A stretch of DNA of 64,000 nt from Dokdonella_A sp937902695 (GCA_048498135.1 JBEHYO010000001.1:62001-126000); one strand, 5' to 3'; positions 1 through 9,138 are shown, counted from the first letter of the stretch. Translations and numbers: made by a program. The notes: generated by a model from the sequence alone, not told the origin.

Positions 1-1
1 G

Positions 2-463
2 CTCGGCATCGGCATGCTCACCGCCGGCATCGTGCTCGCGATCATGGTGATCCCGTTCATCTCCTCGGTCATGCGCGAGGTGTTCCTGACCGTACCGACG
101 CGGCTCAAGGAATCGGCGTACGCGCTCGGCTCGACGACGTGGGAAGTGGTCTGGGACATCGTGCTGCCCTACACCCGCTCGGCCGTGATCGGCGGCGTCT
201 TCCTCGGTCTCGGCCGCTCGCTCGGCGAGACGATGGCGGTCACCTTCGTGCTCGGCAACGCGCATCGTCTCTCCGCATCGCTGCTCGAGCCCGGCAACTC
301 GATCGCCGCGACGATCGCCAACGAGTTCACCGAAGCCGACTCCGACATCTACCGCTCGTCGCTGATCGCGCTCGGCTTCCTGCTGTTCGTCGTCACGTTC
401 ATCGTGCTGTCGGTCGCCAAGCTGATGCTGAACCGCCTGTCGAAGCAGGAGGGCGTGAAATGA
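2..463 (+). CDS. pstC: Phosphate ABC transporter permease PstC (C-terminal part)
   Basis: The reading frame is open from the window edge, so the N-terminus is missing. What remains is the last ~154 residues of a BPD_transp_1-type permease. It includes the loop after 'RLKESAYALG' and 'RSLGETMAVTFVLGN', which match the conserved PstC region that docks onto the ATPase, and a final hydrophobic helix near the C-terminus. PstC with PstA forms the inner-membrane channel of the high-affinity phosphate importer PstSCAB. The stop overlaps the pstA start in an ATGA tetranucleotide, indicating translational coupling. The pstS gene must lie outside the window if present. Identification rests on these motifs and on the pstA–pstB–phoU genes that follow. 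Confidence 0.95.
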   Translation, partial: LGIGMLTAGIVLAIMVIPFISSVMREVFLTVPTRLKESAYALGSTTWEVVWDIVLPYTRSAVIGGVFLGLGRSLGETMAVTFVLGNAHRLSASLLEPGNSIAATIANEFTEADSDIYRSSLIALGFLLFVVTFIVLSVAKLMLNRLSKQEGVK

Positions 464-1320
464 GCGCCGTCGCCGAGCGTCTCTATCGCAAGCGCCGCAT
501 CGTCAACGCGTGGAATCTCCTTGCGTCGGGCGCATGCGCGGCGTTCGGCCTGTTCTGGCTGATCTGGATCCTCTGGACGACGCTGAAGACCGGCCTCGCC
601 GCGATGAAGCCGGCGCTCTTCTACGAGATGACGCCGCCGCCGGGCGCCGACGGCGGCATCGCGAACGCACTCTTCGGCAGCCTCATCATGAGCCTGGGCG
701 CGATCCTGATCGGAACGCCGATCGGCGTCGCCGCCGGCACGTATCTCGCCGAGTTCGCGAAGAAGCGCGCGATCGGCGAGACGATCCGCTTCGTCAACGA
801 CATCCTCCTGTCCGCGCCGTCGATCGTGCTCGGCCTCTTCGTGTACACGCTGGTCGTGCGCCAGACCGGGCACTTCTCGGGTTACGCCGGCTCGCTCGCG
901 CTCGCGCTGATCGTGCTGCCGGTCGTCGTGCGCACGACCGACGAGATGCTGCAGCTCGTGCCGAGCCAGATGCGCGAGGCGGCGCTGTCGCTGGGCATCC
1001 CGCAATGGAAGGTGACGATGCAGGTGCTGTACCGCTCGGCGCTGCCGGGCATCGTCACCGGCATCCTGCTCGCGCTCGCACGCATCTCCGGCGAGACCGC
1101 GCCGCTTCTCTTCACCGCGCTCAACAACCAGTACTGGACGGCCGACCTGACGTCGCCGATGGCGAGCGTTCCGGTCGTGATCTTCCAGTATGCGATGAGC
1201 CCGTACGAATCGTGGCATGCGCTGGCCTGGGCCGGCGCGTTCGTCGTGACCGTATTCGTCCTGCTGCTCAGCGTCGTCTCCCGCGCGATACTTCTGCGCA
1301 ACAAGGTGCCCAATGACTAA
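460..1320 (+). CDS. pstA: Phosphate ABC transporter permease PstA
   Basis: This 286-aa inner-membrane permease is the partner of PstC in the PstSCAB phosphate importer. The start is the ATG that overlaps the pstC stop (ATGA); an open frame further upstream is only an overlap with pstC. A first hydrophobic helix lies near residues 20–45, followed by a periplasmic loop and about five further membrane segments. The segment 'MREAALSLGIPQWKVTMQVL' is the EAA-type cytoplasmic loop that contacts PstB, and 'RISGETAPLLFTALNNQYW' is typical of PstA. The gene overlaps pstB by 8 bp, so the three pst genes are read as one unit. In enterobacteria such operons are PhoB-controlled; no Pho box can be judged here because the operon start is outside the window. 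Confidence 0.96.
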   Translation: MSAVAERLYRKRRIVNAWNLLASGACAAFGLFWLIWILWTTLKTGLAAMKPALFYEMTPPPGADGGIANALFGSLIMSLGAILIGTPIGVAAGTYLAEFAKKRAIGETIRFVNDILLSAPSIVLGLFVYTLVVRQTGHFSGYAGSLALALIVLPVVVRTTDEMLQLVPSQMREAALSLGIPQWKVTMQVLYRSALPGIVTGILLALARISGETAPLLFTALNNQYWTADLTSPMASVPVVIFQYAMSPYESWHALAWAGAFVVTVFVLLLSVVSRAILLRNKVPND

Positions 1321-2143
1321 TTCCGCCGCCTTCGCTCTCTCGACGCCGGGGCAGTCCGCCGCGGCGGCCGCCTCGCCCGCGGCCGCGCGGGTGCCCAAGA
1401 TGGCCGCGCGCAAGCTCGATTTCTTCTACAACGGCTTCCACGCGATCAAGAACGTCAGCCTCGACATCGCCGAGAAGCGCGTCACCGCGCTGATCGGACC
1501 CTCGGGCTGCGGCAAGTCCACCCTGCTGCGCGTCTTCAACCGGATCTATTCGATCTATCCCAAGCTCGAGGCCAGGGGCGAGGTGATGCTCGACGGCGAG
1601 AACATCCTCGACGCGAGGTACCCGCTGAACCGGCTGCGCTCGAAGGTCGGCATGGTGTTCCAGAAGCCGGTGCCGTTTCCGATGTCGATCTACGACAACA
1701 TCGCGTACGGCATCCGGCATTACGAAAAGCTCTCGCGCGCCGACATGGACATCCGCGTCGAGCAGGCGCTGCGCCAGGGCGCATTGTGGGAGGAGGCGAA
1801 GGACAAGCTGAAGCAAAGCGCGCTCGGCCTCTCCGGAGGCCAGCAGCAGCGCCTGTGCATCGCGCGCGCGGTCGCGTTGAAGCCCGAGGTGATCCTTCTC
1901 GACGAGCCGACCTCGGCGCTCGATCCGATCGCGACCGGCAAGATCGAACAGCTCGTCGCCGAGCTCAAGGAACACTTCACGATCGCGATCGTCACGCACA
2001 ACATGCAGCAGGCCGCGCGCTGCTCGGATTTCACGGCGTTCATGTATCTGGGCGAGCTGATCGAGTTCGGCGCGACCGAGATCCTTTTCACGAAGCCGAC
2101 GAAGAAGCAGACCGAGGATTACATCACCGGCCGCTTCGGATGA
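1313..2143 (+). CDS. pstB: Phosphate ABC transporter ATP-binding protein PstB
   Basis: This 276-aa ATPase powers phosphate import through PstCA. The Walker A motif GPSGCGKS is at residues 62–69, the ABC signature LSGGQ at 173–177 and Walker B ILLDEP at about 194–199, followed by SALD. 'VTHNMQQAARCSD' carries the switch histidine and is characteristic of PstB. An Ala-rich N-terminal stretch of about 28 residues precedes the ATPase fold and is longer than in the E. coli protein. If the true start is internal (for example Met30) this tail would vanish, but the first ATG overlaps the pstA end by 8 bp, which favours it. A palindromic repeat element follows before phoU. Confidence 0.97.
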   Translation: MTNSAAFALSTPGQSAAAAASPAAARVPKMAARKLDFFYNGFHAIKNVSLDIAEKRVTALIGPSGCGKSTLLRVFNRIYSIYPKLEARGEVMLDGENILDARYPLNRLRSKVGMVFQKPVPFPMSIYDNIAYGIRHYEKLSRADMDIRVEQALRQGALWEEAKDKLKQSALGLSGGQQQRLCIARAVALKPEVILLDEPTSALDPIATGKIEQLVAELKEHFTIAIVTHNMQQAARCSDFTAFMYLGELIEFGATEILFTKPTKKQTEDYITGRFG

Positions 2144-2150
2144 TCTTTTC

Positions 2151-2249
2151 CCCTCTCCCGCTTGCGGGAGAGGGCTGGGATGAGGGCAAGCGCACGAAAG
2201 CCTTCCCTCGCCCGCCCTTCGGGCGGCCTCACCCGCGCAGCGGGAGAGG
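2151..2249. repeat. Palindromic intergenic repeat (CCCTCTCCCGC family)
   Basis: A composite element fills the pstB–phoU gap. It opens with a perfect 11-bp stem, CCCTCTCCCGC/GCGGGAGAGGG, around a 2-nt loop (2151–2174). A GCCCGCCC-TTC-GGGCGGC hairpin follows, and it closes with CCTCACCCGC…GCGGGAGAGG. Similar sequence occurs degenerate at 44010–44035 and truncated at the right window edge. It looks like a dispersed REP-type element. In this position it could stabilise or attenuate the pst mRNA relative to phoU. Confidence 0.75.
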
Positions 2250-2273
2250 CGAAAATCACAGAGGCACAAACGC

Positions 2274-3002
2274 ATGAACGCAAGCCCCGGCACCAGCGAC
2301 CACATCGTCAAGAGCTACGACGACGAGCTCAAGCGCCTCACCGGCGAGATCCAGCGCATGGGCGAGATCGCGCTCGCGCAGCTCGACGCCGCGATCGACG
2401 CGGTCATGGAGCGCGACAGCGAGACCGCGATGCGGATCGTGCAGAGCGACAGCTCCATCGACGCGCTCGAGCACGAGGTCAGCCACGACGTCGTGCGCCT
2501 GCTCGCGCTGCGCCAGCCGATGGCGCGCGACCTGCGCGAGATCCTCGCGGCGCTGCGCATCGCCGCCGACATCGAGCGCATCGGCGATTACGCGGCGAAC
2601 GTCGCGAAGCGTTCGATCATCCTCAACCAGTCCGCGCCGGTGCAGCTCGCGTACGCGCTGCCGCGCCTCGCGCGCATCGCGGAAAATCTCGTGCGCGACG
2701 TGCTCGCCGCGTACCACGACAACGACGCCGATCGCGCGCTCGCCGCGTGGGCGCGCGACGAGGAGCTCGACGAGCAGTACACGGGCCTGTTCCGCGAACT
2801 CCTGACCTACATGATGGAAGACCCGCGCAACATCACGCAGTGCACGCATCTCCTCTTCATGGCGAAGAACCTCGAGCGCATCGGCGATCACGCGACGAAC
2901 ATCGCCGAGAACGTCTACTTCCTCGTGCACGGCGAGCAGATCGCGCAGATCCGCCGCAAGGGCGACACGACCGCGTCGGCGACGGCCGCGCCGTCGAGCT
3001 GA
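2274..3002 (+). CDS. phoU: Phosphate signalling protein PhoU
   Basis: This 242-aa cytoplasmic all-helical protein links the Pst transporter to the PhoR/PhoB sensor system and keeps the Pho regulon off in high phosphate. Two PhoU repeats are visible. Each carries the metal-binding helix motif: 'ERIGDYAANVAK' around residue 102 and 'ERIGDHATNIAEN' around residue 205. A GAGG ribosome-binding site lies upstream of the chosen ATG. It follows pstB by 130 bp containing a palindromic repeat, the usual pstSCAB–phoU order. Length agrees with the family (about 235–245 aa). Confidence 0.96.
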   Translation: MNASPGTSDHIVKSYDDELKRLTGEIQRMGEIALAQLDAAIDAVMERDSETAMRIVQSDSSIDALEHEVSHDVVRLLALRQPMARDLREILAALRIAADIERIGDYAANVAKRSIILNQSAPVQLAYALPRLARIAENLVRDVLAAYHDNDADRALAAWARDEELDEQYTGLFRELLTYMMEDPRNITQCTHLLFMAKNLERIGDHATNIAENVYFLVHGEQIAQIRRKGDTTASATAAPSS

Positions 3003-3118
3003 GGTTCCTCGGCACGGCGATTCCGACGCGCACCGCGGAAGGCGCCGCCGTTCGATCTGCTATCCTCTTTCTCGCAAGCGGCACGACTGCACAGGCCGCA
3101 ATCCGCGAAGAAAGTCCC

Positions 3119-4126
3119 ATGCTCAGCACCCGAACCACGACGCTCGCCAGGCGCTATGCCGCCGATTTCGCGGCAGCCAGGCCGTTCCGCTACGTCGTCA
3201 TGGACGACTTCTTCGACGAAGGCGCCGCAGCCCGGCTTCTGGAGCAGTTTCCCGCCTTCGAAACAGGCAGCGCGCGAACCGAGAGCGGCACGCTCGGCAA
3301 CAAATCGACCGTCGAGACGATCCGCGCGCTCGGCCCCGAATACGCCTTCCTCGACGACCTGGTGCAGTCCGCGCCGTTCCTCGCACTGGTCGGCCGCATC
3401 ACCGGCATTCCGGATCTTCTGTACGACCCCTGGTACTTCGGCGGCGGCACGCACGAGAACCGCAACACGCAGGACCTCGACGCGCACATCGATTTCAACC
3501 GCCATCCGATCAGGCACTGGGACCGGCGCCTCAATCTCATCGTCTACCTCAATCCGGAATGGGAAGACGCGTGGGGCGGATCGCTCGAGCTCCATTCGGA
3601 TCCGCATTCGCCCGACGATTCCGTCGTGACGATCACGCCGCTGTTCAATCGCGCCGTGGTGTTCGAGACGACCGAGCACAGCTGGCATGCGTTCCCGGAG
3701 ATCCGCCTGCCGCCGGACAAGACCGCGCTGACGCGCAAGTCGATCGCGCTCTACTTCTATTCCGAGACGCGGCCGGCAGACGAAGTCGCCGACACGCATT
3801 CGACGATCTACGTCGACCGCCCGCTGCCCGACTATTTCGCGCCGGGACGCGTGCTGTCGGAGCAGGACCTGCACGACCTGCGCATCCTCTTGATCCGCCG
3901 CGACCAGCACGTCACGCGCCTCTACGGCGAAATCACCGCGCTGACCAGGCAGCTCGAGGACGCGCAGCGCCACGCGCGCAGGATGGGGTGGCCGGCGGCG
4001 CCGATGCCGGGCCCCGGCGCCGAAGCGACGCAAGCCGGGCCGCCGCCGCTCCGTGCGCTGGCGCAGAAACTGCCGGAATCGCTGAAACGTCCGTTGCGCC
4101 GCCTCTGGTACGGCGCGGACGCCTGA
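3119..4126 (+). CDS. 2-oxoglutarate/Fe(II)-dependent oxygenase
   Basis: This 335-aa protein has the double-stranded β-helix metal triad of the prolyl-4-hydroxylase-like group. HxD is at H123/D125 ('DAHIDF'), the distal His is most likely H190 in 'EHSWHAF', and R206 in 'TRKSIALYFY' would bind 2-oxoglutarate. After about residue 260 comes a polar helical stretch ('LRILLIRRDQHVTRLYGEI') followed by a Pro-rich tail. Family members hydroxylate protein or small-molecule substrates; the substrate here is unknown. The start is the ATG at the beginning of conserved sequence. An open frame extends far upstream across phoU but is out of frame with it and is not coding. The gene is 116 bp after phoU and could share its transcript, but no functional link is evident. 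Confidence 0.85.
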   Translation: MLSTRTTTLARRYAADFAAARPFRYVVMDDFFDEGAAARLLEQFPAFETGSARTESGTLGNKSTVETIRALGPEYAFLDDLVQSAPFLALVGRITGIPDLLYDPWYFGGGTHENRNTQDLDAHIDFNRHPIRHWDRRLNLIVYLNPEWEDAWGGSLELHSDPHSPDDSVVTITPLFNRAVVFETTEHSWHAFPEIRLPPDKTALTRKSIALYFYSETRPADEVADTHSTIYVDRPLPDYFAPGRVLSEQDLHDLRILLIRRDQHVTRLYGEITALTRQLEDAQRHARRMGWPAAPMPGPGAEATQAGPPPLRALAQKLPESLKRPLRRLWYGADA

Positions 4127-4131
4127 TCGGC

Positions 4132-4872
4132 CTACGCGCTCCGCTGGCGCAGCGCCTCGAACAGCGCGATGCCTGTCGCGACCGACACGTTGAGACTCTC
4201 GATGCCGCCGCGCATCGGAATCCGCGCGACGAAATCGCAGGCCTCGCGCGTCAGCCGGCGCATGCCCTCGCCTTCGCTGCCGAGCACGATCGCCATCGGC
4301 CCCTTGAGGTCGATCGAATAGAGCGACGCGTCGACGTCGCCGACGAGGCCGACGAGCCAGACGCCCGAGTCCTTCAGCGCCTTCAGCGCACGCGCAAGAT
4401 TCGTCGCCGCGACCAGCGGAACGCGATCGGCCGCACCCGCCGATGCGCGCCGCACCGTCGGCGTGATGCCGACCGCGCGATCTTTCGGCACGACCACCGC
4501 CGTCACGCCGGCCGCTTCGGCACTGCGCAGGCAGGCGCCGAGGTTGTGCGGATCGGTGACGCCGTCGAGCACGAGGAACAACGCCGAGGCGCCGCCCTCC
4601 TCGACGAGCCTTTGCAAATCCGCCTCGGACCGTGGCGCCGGCGCGTTGTAGCGCGCGACGACGCCCTGATGCCGTGCGCCGCCCGTCATGCGATCCAGCG
4701 CCGCGCGATCGCGTGCGTGCGGCTTGATGCCGAGGTCGCGCGCGCGATCGGAAAGCTCCTTCAGCCGCGCGTTGTGCGCACCGCTCTCGACATAAAGCTC
4801 GACGATGTTGCCCGCGTCGTAGTTGAGCCCCGCTTCGACCGCGTGGATGCCGATCAGCAGATCCTGGCTCAT
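4132..4872 (-). CDS. rlmB: 23S rRNA (guanosine-2'-O-)-methyltransferase RlmB
   Basis: This 246-aa SpoU/TrmH-family (SPOUT) methyltransferase modifies G2251 in the P-loop of 23S rRNA using AdoMet. The three family motifs are seen: motif 1 'DPHNLGACLRSAEAAGV' with the catalytic Arg, motif 2 'IVLGSEGEGMRRL', and motif 3 'SLNVSVATGIALFEALRQ' forming the trefoil knot. An N-terminal L30e-like substrate-binding domain begins 'LIGIHAVEAGL'. Its ATG overlaps the rnr stop in an ATGA tetranucleotide, the rnr–rlmB arrangement known from E. coli. It ends convergently 5 bp from the 2OG oxygenase gene. Confidence 0.97.
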   Translation of the reverse strand: MSQDLLIGIHAVEAGLNYDAGNIVELYVESGAHNARLKELSDRARDLGIKPHARDRAALDRMTGGARHQGVVARYNAPAPRSEADLQRLVEEGGASALFLVLDGVTDPHNLGACLRSAEAAGVTAVVVPKDRAVGITPTVRRASAGAADRVPLVAATNLARALKALKDSGVWLVGLVGDVDASLYSIDLKGPMAIVLGSEGEGMRRLTREACDFVARIPMRGGIESLNVSVATGIALFEALRQRSA

Positions 4873-7241
4873 CGACGCTTGCGCTCCGCTCGCTGCGGCG
4901 CCGGCGCCTCGGCTGTGACCAGTCGGAAATCGATCTTGCGGTCTTCAAGGCTCGCGCGCAGCACCTGCACGCGCACCGCGTCGCCGAGCCGGAACTTGAG
5001 CCCGCGCCGCTCGCCGGTCAGGAGATGCCGCACGGCGTCGAAGTGGTAGTAGTCGTTCGGCAGCTGCGTGATGTGCACGAGCCCCGTGATCTTCGAGTCG
5101 ACGAGCTCGACGAAGATGCCGAACGACGTCACGCCGGACACGATGCCGTCGAACTCGCTGCCGACGTGCTTCTCCATCCAGGCACACTTGTAGCGCTCGT
5201 CGACGTCGCGCTCGGCCTCGTCGGCGCGGCGCTCGTTCTGCGAGCAGTGCACGCACATGCCGGCCATGTCGCTCGCGCTGTACGTGTATTCGGGCAACTT
5301 GCCGCCGCCGAGCGCGTAGCGGATCGCGCGATGGACGAGCAGGTCGGGATAACGCCTGATCGGCGACGTGAAATGCGTGTATGTCGAAAGCGCGAGCCCG
5401 AAGTGGCCCGGATCGCCCGGCTGGTAGACGGCAAGGCTCTGCGAGCGCAGCAGCACCGACTCGATCAGGCTCGCATCGGCGCGCTTTCGCACTTTCTTCA
5501 GCAGCGCCGAGAAATCGCCCGGCGTCACCTGGTCGACCGGCGGCATCGAAAGATGGAACTCCTTCAGGAACTCGAGCAGGTCGTCGTACTTCGACGCCGG
5601 CGGCGATGCGTGCACGCGATACGGCGCCGGGATGCGCCGCTTGTGCAGGAACTTCGCCGCCTCGACGTTCGCGGCGATCATGCATTCCTCGATCAGCTTG
5701 TGCGCCTCGTTGCGCTCGTAGGCGCCGAGCTGCACCACCTCGCCCGACGGCGCGAGCCGGAACTCGACCTCGCTCGATTCGAAATCGATCGCGCCGCGCC
5801 GCTGGCGCGCCCTGGCAAGCACCTTGTAGAGCTGATGCAGGTGCTTGAGCTGCGGCAGCACGTCGGCGAGCTCTTCGCAGGCATCGCGATCCTTCTCGCC
5901 GATCGCCTGCCAGACGCGGTCGTACGTCAGCCGCGCGTGCGACCGCATGACGGCGGCGTAGAACTTCGAGCGCTCGACTTCGCCTTCGCGATCGACCTGC
6001 ATGTCGCAGACCATGCAGAGCCGCTCGACCCTCGGATTCAGCGAGCAGATCCCGTTCGACAGCGTTTCGGGCAGCATCGGCACGACGAAGCCCGGGAAAT
6101 ACACCGACGTCGCGCGGTTGTAGGCCTCGGCATCGAGCGCGCTGCCGGGCTTGACGTAATGCGAAACGTCGGCGATCGCCACGATCAGGCGAAAGCCGTT
6201 CGCGTTCGGCTCGGCGTAGACGGCATCGTCGAAATCGCGCGCATCCGCGCCGTCGATCGTCACCAGCGGCACGGCACGAAGATCGACGCGGCCGGCGATC
6301 TCGCCGGCCGCCACCTCCGGCTCGACGTCGGCCGCCTCGCGCAGCGTCGCCGCCGGCCATTCGTTCGGAAGACCGTGGCTCGCAATCGCCATCTCGACGA
6401 CGAGCGAGGGCGTCAGGCGCTCGCCGAGCACGGCGAGAATGCGGCCCATCGGGCCGCGATACGCGGTCGGCTGATCGGTGATCTCGGCGACGACGATCTG
6501 CCCCGAGCGCGCGCCGCGATCCTTGCCGGCCGCGATCATGATGTGCTGATGCAGGCGCCGATCGTCCGGCACGACGCTGACGACGCCGTTCTGCTCGACG
6601 ACTCGCCCGACGAGCCGCGGCGAGCGCCGATCGAGAACCTCGACGATCGCGCCCTGGCGCCGGCCGCGCCGGTCGAGGCCGACGACGCTGGCGAGCACGC
6701 GATCGCCGTGCAACACCTTGCGCATCTCGGCCGGCGAGAGATAGAGATCGTCGCCGCCCGCATCGGGACGCAGGAACCCATAGCCCTCCGCGTTCGCGAT
6801 GACGCCGCCCGGGATCAGGTCGAGCTTGCTCGCCACGCCGTAGCCGCCGCGGCGGTTCTGGATCAGCTGGCCGTCGCGCAGCATCGCGGCGAGACGCTTC
6901 GTCAGCGCGTCGAAGTCCGGCGCGGCGTTGAGGCCGAGCTCGTCCGCGATCGCCTCGGCCTTCATGAGCTGGCCGTGCTTTTCGAGGAACCCGAGGATCG
7001 CCTCGCGGCTCGGAATCGGCCGTTCGTACCGGCTCGCCTCGCGCAGGGCGTGCGGATCGTCCATGCGCGGCGCGGGCTTGGCGGCCTTGCGCGGGGGCCC
7101 GGGCGGCGCGGCGGTCGGCGCTTCGGGCAGCCATTTCGGCGGACCGGCGCGACGGCCGGGACCGCGCTTTCGCGGCGCGCCTGCATCGCGCCCGGACGAG
7201 GTGCGTTTACGTTTCAAGGGAGACGTCCCGGAGGCATCCAC
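4869..7241 (-). CDS. rnr: Ribonuclease R
   Basis: This 790-aa 3'–5' exoribonuclease degrades structured RNA and takes part in rRNA quality control. Order: a basic Lys/Arg/Pro-rich N-terminal extension (residues 1–60), a winged-helix region near 75–140, cold-shock domains (about 140–290), the RNB catalytic domain with 'TIDGADARDFDDAV' (metal ligands D330, D336, D338, D339), and a C-terminal S1 domain ('GSEFDGIVSGVTSFGIFVEL'). The C-terminus is short and only mildly basic, unlike E. coli RNase R with its long Lys-rich tail; the basic patch here sits mainly at the N-terminus. The start ATG is the first in the frame; Met60 is an alternative that would remove the extension. It is coupled to rlmB downstream. 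Confidence 0.96.
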   Translation of the reverse strand: MDASGTSPLKRKRTSSGRDAGAPRKRGPGRRAGPPKWLPEAPTAAPPGPPRKAAKPAPRMDDPHALREASRYERPIPSREAILGFLEKHGQLMKAEAIADELGLNAAPDFDALTKRLAAMLRDGQLIQNRRGGYGVASKLDLIPGGVIANAEGYGFLRPDAGGDDLYLSPAEMRKVLHGDRVLASVVGLDRRGRRQGAIVEVLDRRSPRLVGRVVEQNGVVSVVPDDRRLHQHIMIAAGKDRGARSGQIVVAEITDQPTAYRGPMGRILAVLGERLTPSLVVEMAIASHGLPNEWPAATLREAADVEPEVAAGEIAGRVDLRAVPLVTIDGADARDFDDAVYAEPNANGFRLIVAIADVSHYVKPGSALDAEAYNRATSVYFPGFVVPMLPETLSNGICSLNPRVERLCMVCDMQVDREGEVERSKFYAAVMRSHARLTYDRVWQAIGEKDRDACEELADVLPQLKHLHQLYKVLARARQRRGAIDFESSEVEFRLAPSGEVVQLGAYERNEAHKLIEECMIAANVEAAKFLHKRRIPAPYRVHASPPASKYDDLLEFLKEFHLSMPPVDQVTPGDFSALLKKVRKRADASLIESVLLRSQSLAVYQPGDPGHFGLALSTYTHFTSPIRRYPDLLVHRAIRYALGGGKLPEYTYSASDMAGMCVHCSQNERRADEAERDVDERYKCAWMEKHVGSEFDGIVSGVTSFGIFVELVDSKITGLVHITQLPNDYYHFDAVRHLLTGERRGLKFRLGDAVRVQVLRASLEDRKIDFRLVTAEAPAPQRAERKRR

Positions 7242-7282
7242 GCGAGCGTCGCCGAGCGACGGTGCGAATGCAAGTCATTGCG

Positions 7283-7312
7283 TTGACAAGGCCCTCGCCC
7301 GGCCAGTATCGT
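7283..7312 (+). promoter_or_regulatory. Putative sigma-70 promoter of tRNA-Leu
   Basis: A perfect −35 TTGACA (7283–7288) is followed 18 bp later by a −10-like TATCGT (7307–7312). A GC-rich discriminator follows. This places transcription about 30 nt before the tRNA. The arrangement suits a stable-RNA promoter. The −10 is only 4/6, so the call is moderate. Confidence 0.55.
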
Positions 7313-7351
7313 TCGCGCCCCCGAAAGGATGCCGTCCGGCGTCCGCACCCT

Positions 7352-7436
<85 letters not shown>

Positions 7437-7563
7437 TCTGTGGTTCGCCGTCGAAGGCTCACCGACGTCAAGGCACGCGGCCCCAAACCGCGCCAGACGG
7501 CCCGCACGCGCGTCGCTGACCGAGGGCCATGTCGCACCGCATGACATGAAGCCGTCCAGGTTG

Positions 7564-8505
7564 CTACGTCTGGCGCGCGATCGAGCGAGGGCGTGGCTGT
7601 GACGCACAGTCGACATCGGCGGGCATGCCGTCGTCGAGGACGAGCGCCGGATGATCGCCGATCGAACGGCCTTGCTGCGCCGATCGGTCCGGCGCGGCCG
7701 ATTCGGAGCGGCAACGGCGCGCAGCCTTGCTGCGGTACATCGAAGCATCGGCGTACCGAAGCAGCGCGTCGCAGTGCTCGCCGTGCGTGGGATAGACAGC
7801 GAAGCCGATCGAGGCGCTGATGCGGACCTCGTTGTCGTCGATCCCATAGGATCCGTCGATCCGTTCCCGGATCTTCTCGGCGATCGAATCCACCAGTGCC
7901 GAATCGCGGATCTTGGACATGAGCACGACGAACTCGTCGCCGCCATAGCGACACGCGATGTCGTCGACCCGGATCGCCGTCAGAAGTCTGCTGGCCACGA
8001 CAGCGAGCAGCTTGTCGCCGACCGTGTGGCCGAGCTGGTCGTTGACGTCCTTGAAGTCATCGAGATCGATGAACAGCAGTGCGATCTGGCTTTCGCCATT
8101 GGACGCGATCGAAATGCTCTCCTGCAGCCGCGTCATCAACGACAGGCGATTGGGAAGGCCGGTGAGCGCATCGTGATGAGCGAGGTGATACGCGGCCGTT
8201 CCGCGCCGCGAGGCGTCGGCCAATGCGCGCGCCAGTTGCCGGTTCCTTGCCTTCAGGATGAGGTTTTCGCGGTTTGCCGAGCGCAGCTTTTCCTGTACCG
8301 CACCGAGCGTGAGCTGTTCGTCTTCGCAAACGTCCGAGGCCCTGCGCCCACGCGACGGTCGTGCTTGCGCGAACGCTGCCGGCGCGCGGGCCGCCGTCGG
8401 CGCGCCGTCGACGATGGCGCTGTCGCCCTCTCGTTCCTTGTCTTCGGATTGCGGCTGGCGCACCGCGTTGCCGACCGACGATTTCGTACCAAGTTCCGGC
8501 ATCAT
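7564..8505 (-). CDS. GGDEF-domain diguanylate cyclase
   Basis: This predicted 313-aa cytoplasmic protein makes cyclic di-GMP. Residues 1–60 are polar and low-complexity. A helical, probably coiled-coil linker (65–105) leads to a GGDEF domain with 'HHDALTGLPNRL', the metal site 'LLFIDLDDFKDVND', and an intact GGDEF at 188–192. An RVDD inhibitory I-site sits exactly five residues before it, so product feedback is expected. No membrane segment or recognised sensor domain is seen, so the input signal is unknown. The frame is open up to 8610, but the twin ATG at 8505/8502 with an upstream GGGA is the better start. It appears to be the last gene of a three-gene minus-strand group with two unrecognised small genes. 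Confidence 0.88.
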   Translation of the reverse strand: MMPELGTKSSVGNAVRQPQSEDKEREGDSAIVDGAPTAARAPAAFAQARPSRGRRASDVCEDEQLTLGAVQEKLRSANRENLILKARNRQLARALADASRRGTAAYHLAHHDALTGLPNRLSLMTRLQESISIASNGESQIALLFIDLDDFKDVNDQLGHTVGDKLLAVVASRLLTAIRVDDIACRYGGDEFVVLMSKIRDSALVDSIAEKIRERIDGSYGIDDNEVRISASIGFAVYPTHGEHCDALLRYADASMYRSKAARRCRSESAAPDRSAQQGRSIGDHPALVLDDGMPADVDCASQPRPRSIARQT

Positions 8506-8610
8506 GCGTGTCCCGACGGCCGCGACAACAAACGTATGCAAGCGACGAATCTCATGCGAGCGGGCAGCGAAGTGCGCGGGCACGCCTCGCGCGGCGCCGA
8601 CACGGCCCAC

Positions 8611-9138
8611 CTATTCATCGGTATTACGCTGCAGCCAGCTCATGAGGTCGCGCAACTGGTCGTAGGCGGTATGCGTCATCTCCATCAAGCGATGCGTCTG
8701 CTGCTGCTGCGCGCATGAGGTGACCTGCTCGTCGAACTGCTCCGCGCGCGCGTTGAGCGCCCATAATGTTTGAGCCAATGTGCCGTCAATGTAATTCTTG
8801 ATCCACACGAGCTTGGCGCGGTCGTTGTGCCCGGCGATTGCCGCATTCGTGTGGGGCGCACCATCCGGCGGCTCGATCTTCGGCCGTACTCCGAGTTCCC
8901 GCTCCATGCGCGTATTGTCGATCGCCAGCAGCTCATTGCTGCGGCGAACATCGGCAAGAAGCGTCTTGTGATTCGAAATGAGGGCTTTGAGCGCGGCAAG
9001 ATTGCTCGCAGGCGCACAAGTGGCGGCCTCGGGCCTCGGCGCAGCGCTCGACCGCACGCTGCGGCCGCTTTCGGCGCGCGGCGCTTCCGGCGCCGAGGCG
9101 TCGTTCCTGGAAAGATGATCGGAATTCGTTTCTCGCAT
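8611..9138 (-). CDS. Hypothetical helical protein upstream of the diguanylate cyclase
   Basis: This 175-aa protein is not recognised. The first ~45 residues are polar and Ala/Ser-rich. Residues 46–85 ('LAALKALISNHKTLLADV' onward) and 110–175 are strongly helical, with heptad-like hydrophobic spacing and a Gln-rich turn ('CAQQQQTH'). There is no signal peptide or membrane segment. It ends 105 bp before the cyclase start, on the same strand, so the two could share a transcript and the protein might be a partner or adaptor; this is only inference. No strong ribosome-binding site precedes the ATG (a weak GAAG). A plus-strand frame covers the same DNA but has shadow-like composition. Confidence 0.55.
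   Translation of the reverse strand: MRETNSDHLSRNDASAPEAPRAESGRSVRSSAAPRPEAATCAPASNLAALKALISNHKTLLADVRRSNELLAIDNTRMERELGVRPKIEPPDGAPHTNAAIAGHNDRAKLVWIKNYIDGTLAQTLWALNARAEQFDEQVTSCAQQQQTHRLMEMTHTAYDQLRDLMSWLQRNTDE

Noticed and set aside
2162..3118. N-terminal extension that would join the phoU region to the oxygenase gene
   Set aside because: The upstream part is out of frame with phoU and low in complexity; the oxygenase fold starts right after the ATG at 3119.
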